A DNA stretch of 64,000 nt. Origin: JBOZRQ01 sp050789255 (GTDB lineage: Bacteria; Bacillota; Sulfobacillia; Symbiobacteriales; Symbiobacteriaceae). Of the stretch, positions 56,189 through 64,000 are shown in pieces. Numbering within the stretch: position 1 is the first letter of the stretch; the number at the start of each line of letters is the position of its first letter. The position numbers and the translations under genes were made by a program. The stretch lies in assembly GCA_050789255.1 (NCBI GenBank), contig JBOZRQ010000007.1, positions 62,001 through 126,000 on the forward strand, written 5' to 3'. The notes beneath the pieces are model-generated. The model was given only the letters and a program-made list of their open reading frames with translations, searched no databases and was not told where the DNA came from.

Positions 56189-56854
56189 TTAGTCGCGGGG
56201 CCGGTCGCCGCCGCCGTTGCGATGGTCCAGATAGCGCTCCAACTTGCGCTTCACACGCTGCAGAGCGTTGTCGATGGACTTCACATGGCGCTTCAGGTCG
56301 ACAGCGATTTCGTGGTAGGACTTGCCGTCCAGGTAACTCATAAGTACCTTCCACTCGAGGTCACTGAGAATCTCGCCCATCTTTTCTTCGATGTCACCGA
56401 ACTCTTCACGGCTGATGATGAGTTCTTCGGGATCCGTTACCTTGGACCCGGAGATGACATCGAGCAGGGTGCGGTCGGAATCCTCATCGTAAATGGGCTT
56501 GTTGAGGGAGACATAAGAGTTGAGTGGAATATGCTTTTGGCGGGTCGCCGTTTTGATGGCGGTAATGATTTGCCGGGTGATGCAGAGCTCGGCGAATGCG
56601 CGGAAGGAGCTTAGCTTGTCCGAACGGAAGTCGCGAATCGCCTTGTAAAGACCGATCATACCTTCCTGGATAATATCCTCGCGGTCAGCGCCGATCAGAA
56701 AGTACGAACGAGCCTTCGCCCGGACAAAGTTCTTATACTTATTAATAAGGTACTCCAGAGCAACGTTGGACCCATCCCGAGCGAATTCAACGATGTCCTC
56801 GTCGAGCATGGAATCGTAATCGTTGAAGACGTCTCGCTGAGGCGTCGCCGTCAT
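56189..56854 (-). CDS. sigH: RNA polymerase sigma-H factor
   Basis: A 221-residue stationary-phase and early-sporulation sigma factor. Region 2 shows LEYLINKYKNFVRAKARSYF, GADREDIIQEGMIGLYKAIR and FAELCITRQIITAIKTATRQ. Region 4 shows LSDLEWKVLMSYLDGKSYHE and KSIDNALQRVKRKLERYL. These match Spo0H. ATG 56854 is nine bases after GAGGGG; the upstream TTG is too close. It sits before rpmG-secE-nusG as in Bacillus. Confidence 0.96.
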   Translation of the reverse strand: MTATPQRDVFNDYDSMLDEDIVEFARDGSNVALEYLINKYKNFVRAKARSYFLIGADREDIIQEGMIGLYKAIRDFRSDKLSSFRAFAELCITRQIITAIKTATRQKHIPLNSYVSLNKPIYDEDSDRTLLDVISGSKVTDPEELIISREEFGDIEEKMGEILSDLEWKVLMSYLDGKSYHEIAVDLKRHVKSIDNALQRVKRKLERYLDHRNGGGDRPRD

Positions 56855-56990
56855 AAACAAGTTCCCCTCCCTTTTCCGTATTACGTCTGTCTCGGCCCCT
56901 CAGCCGATAAAAAAAGCCCTGGACTCACGGCTGCGGGGGGTAAGAGGGGCGTACCATATCGACATAATGCGGGTGAAAACCCTACTGAGG

Positions 56991-57020
56991 ATTATACCTG
57001 CTGCCCTCGGAAACCGTCAA
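56991..57020 (-). promoter_or_regulatory. Sigma-A promoter of sigH
   Basis: TTGACG (57020-57015), 18 bases, TATAAT (56996-56991) on the minus strand. The leader of about 130 bases contains a short AGCC/GGCT hairpin followed by seven T near 56909-56930, a weak attenuator-like element. Confidence 0.8.
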
Positions 57021-57088
57021 GGTGAAGCCACCTGAACCGGCGTCGAAACCCCGCGGTTCTTGCATAGAACGGAAGGGTTTTGGCCATG

Positions 57089-57104
57089 TCTGTCGAAACG
57101 ACAG
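57089..57104. promoter_or_regulatory. Spo0A-box-like palindrome upstream of sigH
   Basis: CTGTCG-AAA-CGACAG (57090-57104) is a perfect 6-bp inverted repeat containing TCTGTCGAA, the same 9-mer found twice near 52404-52453. It is about 70 bases upstream of the sigH -35. The rest of the 366-base gap 56855-57220 shows only the sigH promoter and the hairpin at 57192-57215. Confidence 0.35.
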
Positions 57105-57191
57105 TCCCTTGTACTTTTCCTCTCATCATCTTTCATGATCTTATCATCAGGGCGCCGTCACGTTTAGACCTGAAAACCTTCCAAATACGGC

Positions 57192-57215
57192 AGGCACCGC
57201 ATTTCTGCGGTGCCT
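57192..57215. terminator. Hairpin after the VanW gene
   Basis: AGGCACCGCA and TGCGGTGCCT form a perfect 10-bp stem with a 4-base loop, six bases after the VanW stop. T runs are better on the plus strand (TTTGGTTTATT) than on the minus strand, so minus-strand termination may be partial. Confidence 0.65.
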
Positions 57216-57220
57216 TTGGT

Positions 57221-58666
57221 TTATTCCATGCCAGGATTGAGCAGTTTCTGCAATCCCGGCGCATTGCCGACGCCTACCTTCACTTTTCCGGCCTTGGGGT
57301 TGTAGCGATCGTGGGATACCAACTCCCTTCGCTCCTGTCCACCTTGCTGAAAGACCCGGTAAATCCGGATTTCCAGGCCATAGTTTCCCTCGTCGAGAAC
57401 TACACGCTGGTTAGCCGGCAGGAACGGGTCCTTCACCTCGACCAGGTCGGGCGGGAGGTAGCGTATGTCGGCATCCTCCAGGCGAATCTGACCGACCTGG
57501 GGCGGCTCCGAAGAGAACAGGCTGACCTCGATCTGCTTGGGGCTGCCCTCCAGAATCTCAGCGTTTACGATCACCGGCGCCTTCGAGTTGTTGCGGAACC
57601 GAAAGTCGAGCAGGTTCCAGGCCACGGTTGCATCGCGCCCCGGCGCCACGTACTGGAGGGGGCGATCATGATGGTACCGCTCCTTCACCTCCAGGCCACC
57701 CAGCAAGATCGCATTGTACAGGGTGGATGAGACCTGGCAGATGCCGCCGCCGTAGCCTAGCACGAACTCCCCCTGGTACAGCTCCTTTGCCTGAGCCCAT
57801 CCGTGGGCCGCATCGCGAGGGCCAACTACGTTGTTGAAGGAGAAGATGGCCCCGGGTTCCACCACCGAGCCACTGATTTTCTTTACAGCCAGGGAGATGT
57901 TCTGAACCCGCCCGGGGTCTGCCGCCAGAATTGGGGTGCGGAAGGTTGCCACCTTGTGACGCCTGGCCTGTTCCAGCACCTCCCGCGTGACTGTCGGTTC
58001 GGTGGTATTGACCGTTAGCTGGACCTGACGGCGCCCAGTGTGCACTGCCTTCCGAATGGCTTCCAAACTGGCGTTCACATCCAGGGCTCTCCCTGGTTGT
58101 TGGTCGGTCAGCGTATCCGTGACAAAGTCGTACGTGGCGTTCTTGGCGGGCTGATCAACCTCCTGGGCGATCGTTGCGAGCTGGGCCAGCACGGTCTGTT
58201 CGCGCAGGGCAGTCTCCAGGGGAACATAATAGCCGTGCACCACCCCCCGTAGGAACGCCCCTACGCGGCTCCCTAGCGACCCGGAGCGCCCAAGGGACGC
58301 CGCCTTCCTCAACGCCTGCTGTACGTCCGGCGCAGCGCCGAGTTCCTCGTCGGTAAGTCGCCAGACGCGCCCTTCCCAGACCAGCGCCGTCTCTGCCGCA
58401 GCATCCTCCACGGGAAGCTGTATCGCTGGACCTCCCATACTCCCGGCCAGCACGGCCGGGCGCCGCCCCACCACCTCAGCCAGACGGCTGCGGGCAATTC
58501 GCAAAGCGAGCCCGCCTACCGCCGTCTGACCAACGGTGACCCCCGGAAGAATGCGGTCCGTGCCTGTGTACCAGGCGACATAACCGAAAAGGGCCCCCGC
58601 GCCCAGAGCGGACGCGAGCAGCCCCAACAGTACCCCACGCACTACAATCTGACGCGGCGAGTTCAT
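57221..58666 (-). CDS. VanW family membrane-anchored protein
   Basis: A 481-residue protein with one N-terminal membrane anchor (VVRGVLLGLLASALGAGALFGYVAWY). A PG_binding_4-like region follows (about residues 95-235). The VanW domain is at about 260-400, recognised by GAIFSFNNVVGPRDAAHGW, QGEFVLGYGGGICQVSSTLY and NAILLGGLEVKERYHHDRPL. A basic beta-rich C-terminus ends it. VanW proteins occur in glycopeptide-resistance clusters and widely in Clostridia, but their activity is unknown. In Bacillus yacP (rae1) holds this place between rlmB and sigH. Confidence 0.9.
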   Translation of the reverse strand: MNSPRQIVVRGVLLGLLASALGAGALFGYVAWYTGTDRILPGVTVGQTAVGGLALRIARSRLAEVVGRRPAVLAGSMGGPAIQLPVEDAAAETALVWEGRVWRLTDEELGAAPDVQQALRKAASLGRSGSLGSRVGAFLRGVVHGYYVPLETALREQTVLAQLATIAQEVDQPAKNATYDFVTDTLTDQQPGRALDVNASLEAIRKAVHTGRRQVQLTVNTTEPTVTREVLEQARRHKVATFRTPILAADPGRVQNISLAVKKISGSVVEPGAIFSFNNVVGPRDAAHGWAQAKELYQGEFVLGYGGGICQVSSTLYNAILLGGLEVKERYHHDRPLQYVAPGRDATVAWNLLDFRFRNNSKAPVIVNAEILEGSPKQIEVSLFSSEPPQVGQIRLEDADIRYLPPDLVEVKDPFLPANQRVVLDEGNYGLEIRIYRVFQQGGQERRELVSHDRYNPKAGKVKVGVGNAPGLQKLLNPGME

Positions 58667-58709
58667 ACGGCCACCCTCCTTCTGGGTACCGCCGAACGCC
58701 GCCTGCCTG

Positions 58710-59462
58710 CTACCGGGCCTGGCCCTTGGCCTGGTCCCGCTGCTTTCTGACCTCGTAAATCAGAATGGCTCCCGCAACGGCGGCGTTCAGCGAAGTGACG
58801 CGCCCGAGCATCGGGAGTCTGACCATGAAATCGCACTTCTCAGCTACCAGCCGGCTCACACCTTTGCCCTCGCTCCCAATGACCACCGCCAGAGGGCCTC
58901 CGAGCTTTGCCTGGTAGTAAAGCTCCTTGCCCTCCTGGTGCGTGCCGACCACCCAGGCGCCCCGTTCCTTCAGCTCGTCCACGGTGCGGCCAATGTTGGT
59001 GACCCGGGCCACGGGAACGTACTCGATCGCCCCGGCGGATACCTTCGCTACGGTTTCGGTCAGGCCCGCCGCCCTGCGTTCGGGGATGATCACCCCGTGA
59101 ACGCCTGCGGCATCAGCGGTGCGCAGCAAAGAGCCAAGGTTCTGGGGATCCTCAATGCCATCGAGGACCAGAATGAACGGATCCTCCCCGGACTGTGCGG
59201 CCCTGGCGAAGATATCCTCCACGTCGGCGTAGGTATGCGCCGCCACCATGGCAATGACACCCTGGTGGTTCCGGCCGGGAGCCAGAGCATCAAGCCGCTG
59301 CCGGTCTACCTCCTGGATGATCACCCCGGCCTCACGCGCCAGGGAGATCACCTCCCGGATCGAACCTTCGCGGCTGCCCTTGGCTACCAGCAGCTTGTTG
59401 ATCTCCCGCCCTGAACGCAGCGCCTCCAGCACCGGGTTGCGCCCTTCAATCTGTCCAGACAC
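58710..59462 (-). CDS. rlmB: 23S rRNA (guanosine-2'-O-)-methyltransferase RlmB
   Basis: A 250-residue SPOUT methyltransferase with an N-terminal substrate-binding domain (SGQIEGRNPVLEALRSGREI). The knotted catalytic domain shows FILVLDGIEDPQNLGSLLRT, LAVVIGSEGKGVSRLVAEKC and LPMLGRVTSLNAAVAGAILI, the three TrmH-family motifs. GTG start with GGGAGA upstream. The E. coli homologue methylates G2251; the exact site here is inferred. Confidence 0.93.
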   Translation of the reverse strand: MSGQIEGRNPVLEALRSGREINKLLVAKGSREGSIREVISLAREAGVIIQEVDRQRLDALAPGRNHQGVIAMVAAHTYADVEDIFARAAQSGEDPFILVLDGIEDPQNLGSLLRTADAAGVHGVIIPERRAAGLTETVAKVSAGAIEYVPVARVTNIGRTVDELKERGAWVVGTHQEGKELYYQAKLGGPLAVVIGSEGKGVSRLVAEKCDFMVRLPMLGRVTSLNAAVAGAILIYEVRKQRDQAKGQAR

Positions 59463-59518
59463 CCTTCATTCTCCCTTGCTTGCACAGTATGCCCCGTAGC
59501 CTTGTTACCTATGAATCG

Positions 59519-61006
59519 CTATCGCTTAAGCGGATTGTCCTCCGCAGGATCGGTCACCGTCAAATAGGAAGCAAACTCGGGGTACCGAGCGCAGAGCGCT
59601 TGGTACATCTGGTGGGCGACGCGACGGTAGGAGAAATGTCCGCCTTCCTTCGATCGCAGGCGAATAATATACCCAGCTTCCGCAAGGTCCATCCGGAAGA
59701 GCGTACGGCAGCGGAATCCCAACGGCAGTAGGTAGTTCGCCTGAAGCGGGTCCCAACGGCTCAGCTGCTGCACATACTCGGCGGCCTTTTGCATGTCGGC
59801 GAGGTAGACCGCCTCCTCCGGCGTGCCGACCATGGGCTCAGGCACGCTGGCGCCGTGGCGGGGCGTCCAGGTCTGGCGTATCTGCGAGGCCCGGCGGTGC
59901 CGGTGCAGGTCGCGGTACCCGCCGATGTCCATCAAAATGTCGAATGCGAGCGGGGCGCCCTGGAACTCCCGTAGCCATTCGTCGTGCGGCCCGCGCTTCT
60001 GTAGGGCGGCATCGAGGATCTCCTTGCGCTGGGCGGGGCTCAGGTCCGCCACTACCTGCACGATCTGATGGTAAGCCAGATCGGAGACACGATAGAGCAA
60101 CGAGGCGATCGCTGCGTTGATCGGGTTCTCCTCCGTGGTGAGAACCACCGGGGCGCCGTTGTCCGGCGCAAGGTTGGAGAGCACCTCCGCGGCCACCTTG
60201 GCCAGGTCTGACCAGACCACGTTCTGATAGGCGGTGGGCTCGACGTACTTGATCAGGGTGGGCGCCACCGGCTCCGCCTTCAGGGCGCCCAGCAACTGGC
60301 TGCGCAGGGGTTCCGCCGCCTGCTCAGCCAGCGGCTGAAGCCGCTCGGCAGCCAGGTCGAAGGGGGCCTCCTCCACGGCAGCCGCCTTGATGTCCAGCGC
60401 CATGGCGCGAATCTCGGGGAGCTGGTCGGACAGAAGCCGGGCCACCTGCCGCTCCAAGGACCTGGCTGAGTTGATCTGCCCGACGGAGGTGTTAACGCCA
60501 AGGAAGAGGTAGTACCGGGCAATGTCAAACGCCCGCGCCCGAATGGCCGACTCATAGTCAGCGCTCTTCATGCCCTCGGGGCAGGGCCACTGACCCTTCA
60601 GCCGCTCCACCCAGCGCTCGAAGGTCTGCTCATAGCGCGTCATGAGCCATTCGGCGACATCCGTGTACTCGCACGGCGCCCCCTCGGGCACATGGAAGCC
60701 CGTCTGCCGGAAGGGCTGGTAACGAGTCGAGCGCTCCTGACCGTCCCACAGCTGCTCATCGAGCAGCACGATGGCGGCCCAGAGCGAGATTTGCTCGACT
60801 GCAAGCGAAATGTGCGCCATGTCGGCGATGGAGGCGTGGCCGTACTTGAAGTACATGGTGTTCAGGAACTTGCGGGTTCGGTCCGCCGTTAGCTCCCGGG
60901 CGCTGTCCGCCAGCGACTGGGCCGAACGGCTGTACTTCGCCAAGGCGTATGCCTGCCACTCCGGTGCCACGCCCGTCATGGCATATACCTGTCGTTGACC
61001 CTTCAC
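59519..61006 (-). CDS. Tandem-domain ThyX-like protein
   Basis: A 495-residue protein built of two ThyX (flavin-dependent thymidylate synthase) folds; ordinary ThyX is 210-260 residues and tetrameric. The first half has KYGHASIADMAHISLAVEQI and QERSTRYQPF, but where ThyX has the RHR motif it reads LLDEQLWDGQ. The second half has GGYRDLHRHRRASQIRQTW (residues 363-380), keeping RHRRAS, and GYIIRLRSKEGGHFSYRRVA. It may be a pseudo-dimer sharing active sites, or a diverged enzyme. GTG 61006 has GAGGAGG eight bases upstream. Located between mrnC and rlmB, where thyX lies in many clostridia. Confidence 0.82.
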   Translation of the reverse strand: MKGQRQVYAMTGVAPEWQAYALAKYSRSAQSLADSARELTADRTRKFLNTMYFKYGHASIADMAHISLAVEQISLWAAIVLLDEQLWDGQERSTRYQPFRQTGFHVPEGAPCEYTDVAEWLMTRYEQTFERWVERLKGQWPCPEGMKSADYESAIRARAFDIARYYLFLGVNTSVGQINSARSLERQVARLLSDQLPEIRAMALDIKAAAVEEAPFDLAAERLQPLAEQAAEPLRSQLLGALKAEPVAPTLIKYVEPTAYQNVVWSDLAKVAAEVLSNLAPDNGAPVVLTTEENPINAAIASLLYRVSDLAYHQIVQVVADLSPAQRKEILDAALQKRGPHDEWLREFQGAPLAFDILMDIGGYRDLHRHRRASQIRQTWTPRHGASVPEPMVGTPEEAVYLADMQKAAEYVQQLSRWDPLQANYLLPLGFRCRTLFRMDLAEAGYIIRLRSKEGGHFSYRRVAHQMYQALCARYPEFASYLTVTDPAEDNPLKR

Positions 61007-61117
61007 GCGGGCGACCTCCTCGCAGCCAGATCTACCCTAATAGTTCGCGATTCAAGCGCGCAACGCCTGCTCCAATCGCCGCGAAAAAGTCGCCCCGCCG
61101 ACAGGGCGACTCTTCGC

Positions 61118-61531
61118 TTACTGCTGTTCCACGTAGGCAGCCGTAGCCGCTAGGATCTCTCGAAGGCGGTCCTCACGGCCGGAGAGGAAGAGGAAGCCCA
61201 CCAGGGCCTCAAAGGCCGTGGAAGCGGCGTACTCCGCGGCATCGGCGCTCTTGGGCGCCGCGTGTCCCTTAGCGTTGCGCCCACGGCGCACGACGTCTTG
61301 CTCCTCCGGCGTAAGCGAGGGGTGAAGTTCCGCGAGCGCCTTGGCCTGCACCGTGGCCCGAACGTATTTCATGGCCGACTTGTGCAGGGCGCCCGCCTTC
61401 ACGCCGCCCCGCTGCATCATCAGCCGCTGGCGCACGAACAGCTCGTAGACAGCGTCGCCCACGTAGGCGAGGCTCAACGGGGGCAGCAGGAGCGGGTTCT
61501 CCATCCGAAACTCATCGAGCCAGTTGGTCAT
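61118..61531 (-). CDS. mrnC: Mini-ribonuclease 3
   Basis: A 137-residue RNase III-like enzyme without a dsRNA-binding domain, which matures 23S rRNA in Bacillus. The catalytic region LPPLSLAYVGDAVYELFVRQ has the conserved Asp; later come RRGRNAKGHAAPKSADAAEY and AASTAFEALVGFLFLSGREDR with the second acidic cluster. Its ATG overlaps the cysS stop (ATGA), so it is translationally coupled. Confidence 0.94.
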   Translation of the reverse strand: MTNWLDEFRMENPLLLPPLSLAYVGDAVYELFVRQRLMMQRGGVKAGALHKSAMKYVRATVQAKALAELHPSLTPEEQDVVRRGRNAKGHAAPKSADAAEYAASTAFEALVGFLFLSGREDRLREILAATAAYVEQQ

Positions 61532-62943
61532 TTGCGCTTCCACCGCACGCCCTGAGGCGTATCTTCCAGAATGATGCCCATGGCGCCCAACTGATCACGA
61601 ATCCGGTCGGACTCGGCCCAGTTCTTGGCCTTGCGGGCAGCCTGGCGGGCGTCGACCAGCGCCTGGATCTCGCTGTCGAGGTCATCCGCCTGTTCGGCCT
61701 TCGGCAGCACGCCGAGCACGTCGCCCAGTTCGCGGAGGAGGCCCAGGGCGCCCTCCGCCAGCTCGGCCGAAGCGCCGGCGCCGACACGGCTATTGATCTC
61801 GCGCACCAGGTCGAACAGCACCGCAATGCCGCCGGCGGTGTTAAAGTCGTCATCCATGGCCTCGATGAAGCGCTGGCGCGCCTGCGACAGGTGCCCCAGC
61901 ACCTCGGCCTCATCGGGCGTCAGGTGCTTCTCCGTAGCGCTCTTGGCCTGGTGCTGCAGATTGGCGATGGCGTTCTTGACCCGCTCCAGCCCGGCCCGGA
62001 TCCCCTCGACCAGGGTGTCGTTGAAGTCCAGCTGGGTCCGGTAGTGGGCGCTCAGCAGGTACATGCGTACCACGGCGCCGTCGTAGTGCTTGAGAATGTC
62101 CTGCATGGTGAAGAAGTTGCCCAGGGACTTGGACATCTTCTCGCCACGAATGTTCAAGTGGGCGTTGTGCACCCAATAATTCGCAAACGGCTTGCCGGTG
62201 ACGGCCTCGCTCTGGGCGATCTCGTTCTCGTGGTGCGGGAAGTTCAGGTCCTCGCCGCCGGAGTGAATGTCGATGGTGTCCCCCAGGTACTTGCGGGCCA
62301 TGGCCGAGCACTCAATGTGCCAGCCGGGGCGCCCGGCGCCCCACGGAGCCTCCCAGGCGGGCTCACCGGGCTTCTGCCCCTTCCACAGTGCAAAGTCGAA
62401 CGGGTGCTCCTTGCGATCGTCGGGGTCGACGCGCTCGGAGGCACCGGCGACCAGGTCCTCCAGGTTCTTATGGGAGAGCTTGCCGTAGTCATCTTTCCGG
62501 GCGACACGGTAGTACACGTCGCCACCCTCCACGACGTAGGCGAAACCCTTGTCGATCAACTCCTGGATCATCTGCACCTGTTCGGAGATCAGCTCGGTCG
62601 CCTTGGGATGAACGTCGGCCGGCAGGACATTGAGCGCCTGCACATCCTGGAAGTAGGCGGCGACCATCTCGTCCGCCAGCTGCTTGACTGTGATGCCACG
62701 GGCGTTTGCCCGCTGAATCATGCGGTCATCAATATCGGTGAAGTTCTGCACGAAGGTAACGTCAAAGCCGCGGTACTTGAGGTACCGACGGATTGAATCC
62801 GCCACCACGAAGTTGCGGGCGTTGCCAATATGGAAGCGGTCGTAAACGGTGGGCCCGCAGTTGTAGTACCGCACCTTGCCGGGAACTACCGGCACGAACT
62901 CCTCTTTGCGGCGGGTCAGGTCATTGTAGATCTGGATTGCCAT
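61528..62943 (-). CDS. cysS: Cysteinyl-tRNA synthetase
   Basis: A 471-residue class I synthetase. The HIGH motif appears as HIGN in CGPTVYDRFHIGNARNFVVA, with the zinc Cys just before. GWHIECSAMARKYLGDTIDI and the zinc His pair in LNFPHHENEIAQSE follow. KMSKS is in GEKMSKSLGNFFTMQD. ATG 62943 follows GAGGGAGG; the frame upstream overlaps the end of cysE (23 bases) and is not needed. Confidence 0.97.
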   Translation of the reverse strand: MAIQIYNDLTRRKEEFVPVVPGKVRYYNCGPTVYDRFHIGNARNFVVADSIRRYLKYRGFDVTFVQNFTDIDDRMIQRANARGITVKQLADEMVAAYFQDVQALNVLPADVHPKATELISEQVQMIQELIDKGFAYVVEGGDVYYRVARKDDYGKLSHKNLEDLVAGASERVDPDDRKEHPFDFALWKGQKPGEPAWEAPWGAGRPGWHIECSAMARKYLGDTIDIHSGGEDLNFPHHENEIAQSEAVTGKPFANYWVHNAHLNIRGEKMSKSLGNFFTMQDILKHYDGAVVRMYLLSAHYRTQLDFNDTLVEGIRAGLERVKNAIANLQHQAKSATEKHLTPDEAEVLGHLSQARQRFIEAMDDDFNTAGGIAVLFDLVREINSRVGAGASAELAEGALGLLRELGDVLGVLPKAEQADDLDSEIQALVDARQAARKAKNWAESDRIRDQLGAMGIILEDTPQGVRWKRK

Positions 62944-63616
62944 AGGGGCCTCCCTCTCGTGCAGCCTTGCGCAAGGCGTCGTTCTCGGACTCAAGCATCT
63001 CCACACGCTGGGAGAGCCGTTCGAGCTCCTTCTGCATTGAATCTAACATATTCATGACCGGGTCAGGCAAGTGGATATGGTCCAGGGGGTCGACCCGCTT
63101 GCCATTCTGCCGGACAATGCGCCCCGGATTGCCCACGACGGTGCTGTTGGGGGGCACCTCGCTCAACACGACGGCGCCGGCCCCAATGCGGCTGTTCGCG
63201 CCAACGGTAAACGAACCGAGAATGCGGGCGCCGTTGCCTACCACGACACCATCTTCGAGGGTGGGGTGGCGCTTCCCCTTCTCCTTGCCGGTGCCGCCCA
63301 GGGTAACGCCCTGGTAGATCGTCACATTGTTCCCGATTTCGGCGGTTTCGCCAATTACGACGCCGCTGCCATGATCAATGAAGAACCCTTCGCCGATGGT
63401 GGCGCCGGGGTGGATCTCAATTTGGGTGAAGAACCGGGTAATCTGGGAGATCACACGGGCCAGCAGCTTCCAGTTGCGCTTCCACAGCCCGTGCGCCACC
63501 CGGTGCGCCAGAATAGCCTTCAGGCCGGGGTAGCACAGCAGCACCTCCAGGGTGTTGCGGGCTGCGGGGTCACGGTCGAAGACGATGTCGATCTCTTTCT
63601 TGAGGCTCCCTAACAT
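62921..63616 (-). CDS. cysE: Serine O-acetyltransferase
   Basis: A 231-residue enzyme making O-acetylserine for cysteine synthesis. Helical N-terminus DPAARNTLEVLLCYPGLKAI, AHRVAHGLWKRNWKLLARVI. The left-handed beta-helix has IHPGATIGEGFFIDHGSGVV with catalytic Asp-His, GVTLGGTGKEKGKRHPTLED, and GAGAVVLSEVPPNSTVVGNP. A C-terminal coiled coil (MQKELERLSQRVEMLESEND) is longer than usual. Under T-box control together with cysS. Confidence 0.96.
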   Translation of the reverse strand: MLGSLKKEIDIVFDRDPAARNTLEVLLCYPGLKAILAHRVAHGLWKRNWKLLARVISQITRFFTQIEIHPGATIGEGFFIDHGSGVVIGETAEIGNNVTIYQGVTLGGTGKEKGKRHPTLEDGVVVGNGARILGSFTVGANSRIGAGAVVLSEVPPNSTVVGNPGRIVRQNGKRVDPLDHIHLPDPVMNMLDSMQKELERLSQRVEMLESENDALRKAAREGGPYGNPDLQ

Positions 63617-63935
63617 AGCTCTCCCCCCTTCACGTGCGCCAAAAGGACAATGGAAAAGCCCGCCCTGGCAACAGCCAGAGGCGGGCGTACTACCCGTGGT
63701 TCCACTCTGATTGAGCGCCCGAAGGGGCGCCCCACTTATGCGGGTGCAAACACACCCTGTGCCCTGATAACGGTGGCCTTCCGTGGGCGCCTAGCGGCCG
63801 TATGGCCGTTCGGACCCAAGCTCCCGAGCGCATATTCCCTGCGTTCCTCCGGCTTCCGCTTTCAGCCAAGGCGGATGCTCTCTGGACGGTCTCCTGCAGG
63901 TACTTCTCTCGTTCAACGCTTTTTCCGATAATTAC
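63617..63935 (-). promoter_or_regulatory. Cysteine T-box leader of cysE-cysS
   Basis: A T-box riboswitch of about 300 bases that senses uncharged tRNA-Cys. The T-box sequence AGTGGAACCACGG lies at 63694-63706 (minus strand); its TGGA (63704-63701) fits the UCCA end of tRNA-Cys with U73. The AGTA of a Stem I loop-E motif is near 63900, and GAATATGCGC (about 63836-63827) offers TGC as the Cys specifier (63832-63830). The terminator GCCCGCC/GGCGGGC (63658-63686) is followed by TTTTCC. Termination is relieved by uncharged tRNA in this class. Confidence 0.9.
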
Positions 63936-63940
63936 GAGGT

Positions 63941-63969
63941 ATTATATGCGGGCTGCCGAAAAATGTCAA
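63941..63969 (-). promoter_or_regulatory. Consensus sigma-A promoter of cysE-cysS
   Basis: TTGACA (63969-63964), 17 bases, TATAAT (63946-63941) on the minus strand; a perfect consensus, just upstream of the T-box leader. Confidence 0.95.
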
Positions 63970-64000
63970 GTTTTGGGGCCGACCTCGGTAATTAGGGCCA

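Noticed and set aside
57000..57140. A roughly 45-codon minus-strand frame beginning ATGATGAGAGG in the sigH upstream region
   Set aside because: It runs through the sigH promoter hexamers and has only a weak RBS; the region is better explained as regulatory DNA.

Overview
The window reads as the core chromosome of a GC-rich, endospore-forming Firmicute, most like Symbiobacterium and its relatives. That placement is an inference from gene order, not a database match. The signs are a sigma-H gene beside secE/nusG, a cwlD-type amidase, an L10-leader attenuator, a cysteine T-box in front of cysE-cysS, zinc-type S14, S4, L33 and L36, and strong GGAGG ribosome-binding sites often paired with GTG or TTG starts. 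No rRNA genes, insertion sequences, prophage or CRISPR arrays were seen.

Positions 1-13350 are accessory and mixed-strand. They hold a diaminopentanoate-dehydrogenase-like enzyme, an ECF sigma factor with its zinc-finger anti-sigma factor, and a glycan group (DUF4912 protein, GH57 branching enzyme, nucleotidyltransferase with a degenerate phosphomannomutase domain, GT4 glycosyltransferase). A lipoprotein, leuB, a small thioesterase, a methyltransferase and a NERD-domain membrane protein complete the region.

Positions 13350-41100 are almost all on the minus strand. In transcription order: a sigma-A promoter at 41121-41149, an L7Ae-like protein, rpsL-rpsG-fusA-tuf, the S10, spc and alpha ribosomal clusters with secY, adk, map, a KOW protein, infA, rpmJ and rpoA-rplQ, then a terminator. 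After it come the ECF-transporter module ecfA1-ecfA2-ecfT, truA, a promoter, rplM-rpsI, a terminator, and finally cwlD and tdk. rpmJ is only 37 codons and easily missed.

Positions 41200-64000, again minus strand and read from the right end, carry a sigma-A promoter, a cysteine T-box leader, cysE-cysS-mrnC, an unusual tandem ThyX-like gene, rlmB, a VanW protein, sigH, a Cys-rich small protein, tRNA-Thr, initiator tRNA, rpmG, tRNA-Trp, secE-nusG-rplK-rplA, a previously unlisted 48-aa gene, rplJ-rplL and rpoB-rpoC. Each block has its own promoter and terminator, so the secE-to-rpoC cluster is split into at least four transcription units.

The most noteworthy points are: a candidate attenuator with two competing 5' arms in the rpoB leader; the 48-aa gene between rplA and rplJ with its own regulatory architecture; a two-domain ThyX-like protein whose first domain has lost the RHR motif; long low-complexity tails on RpoB (acidic) and S3 (Gly/Arg-rich); and a nucleotidyltransferase fused to a mutase domain without its catalytic serine.
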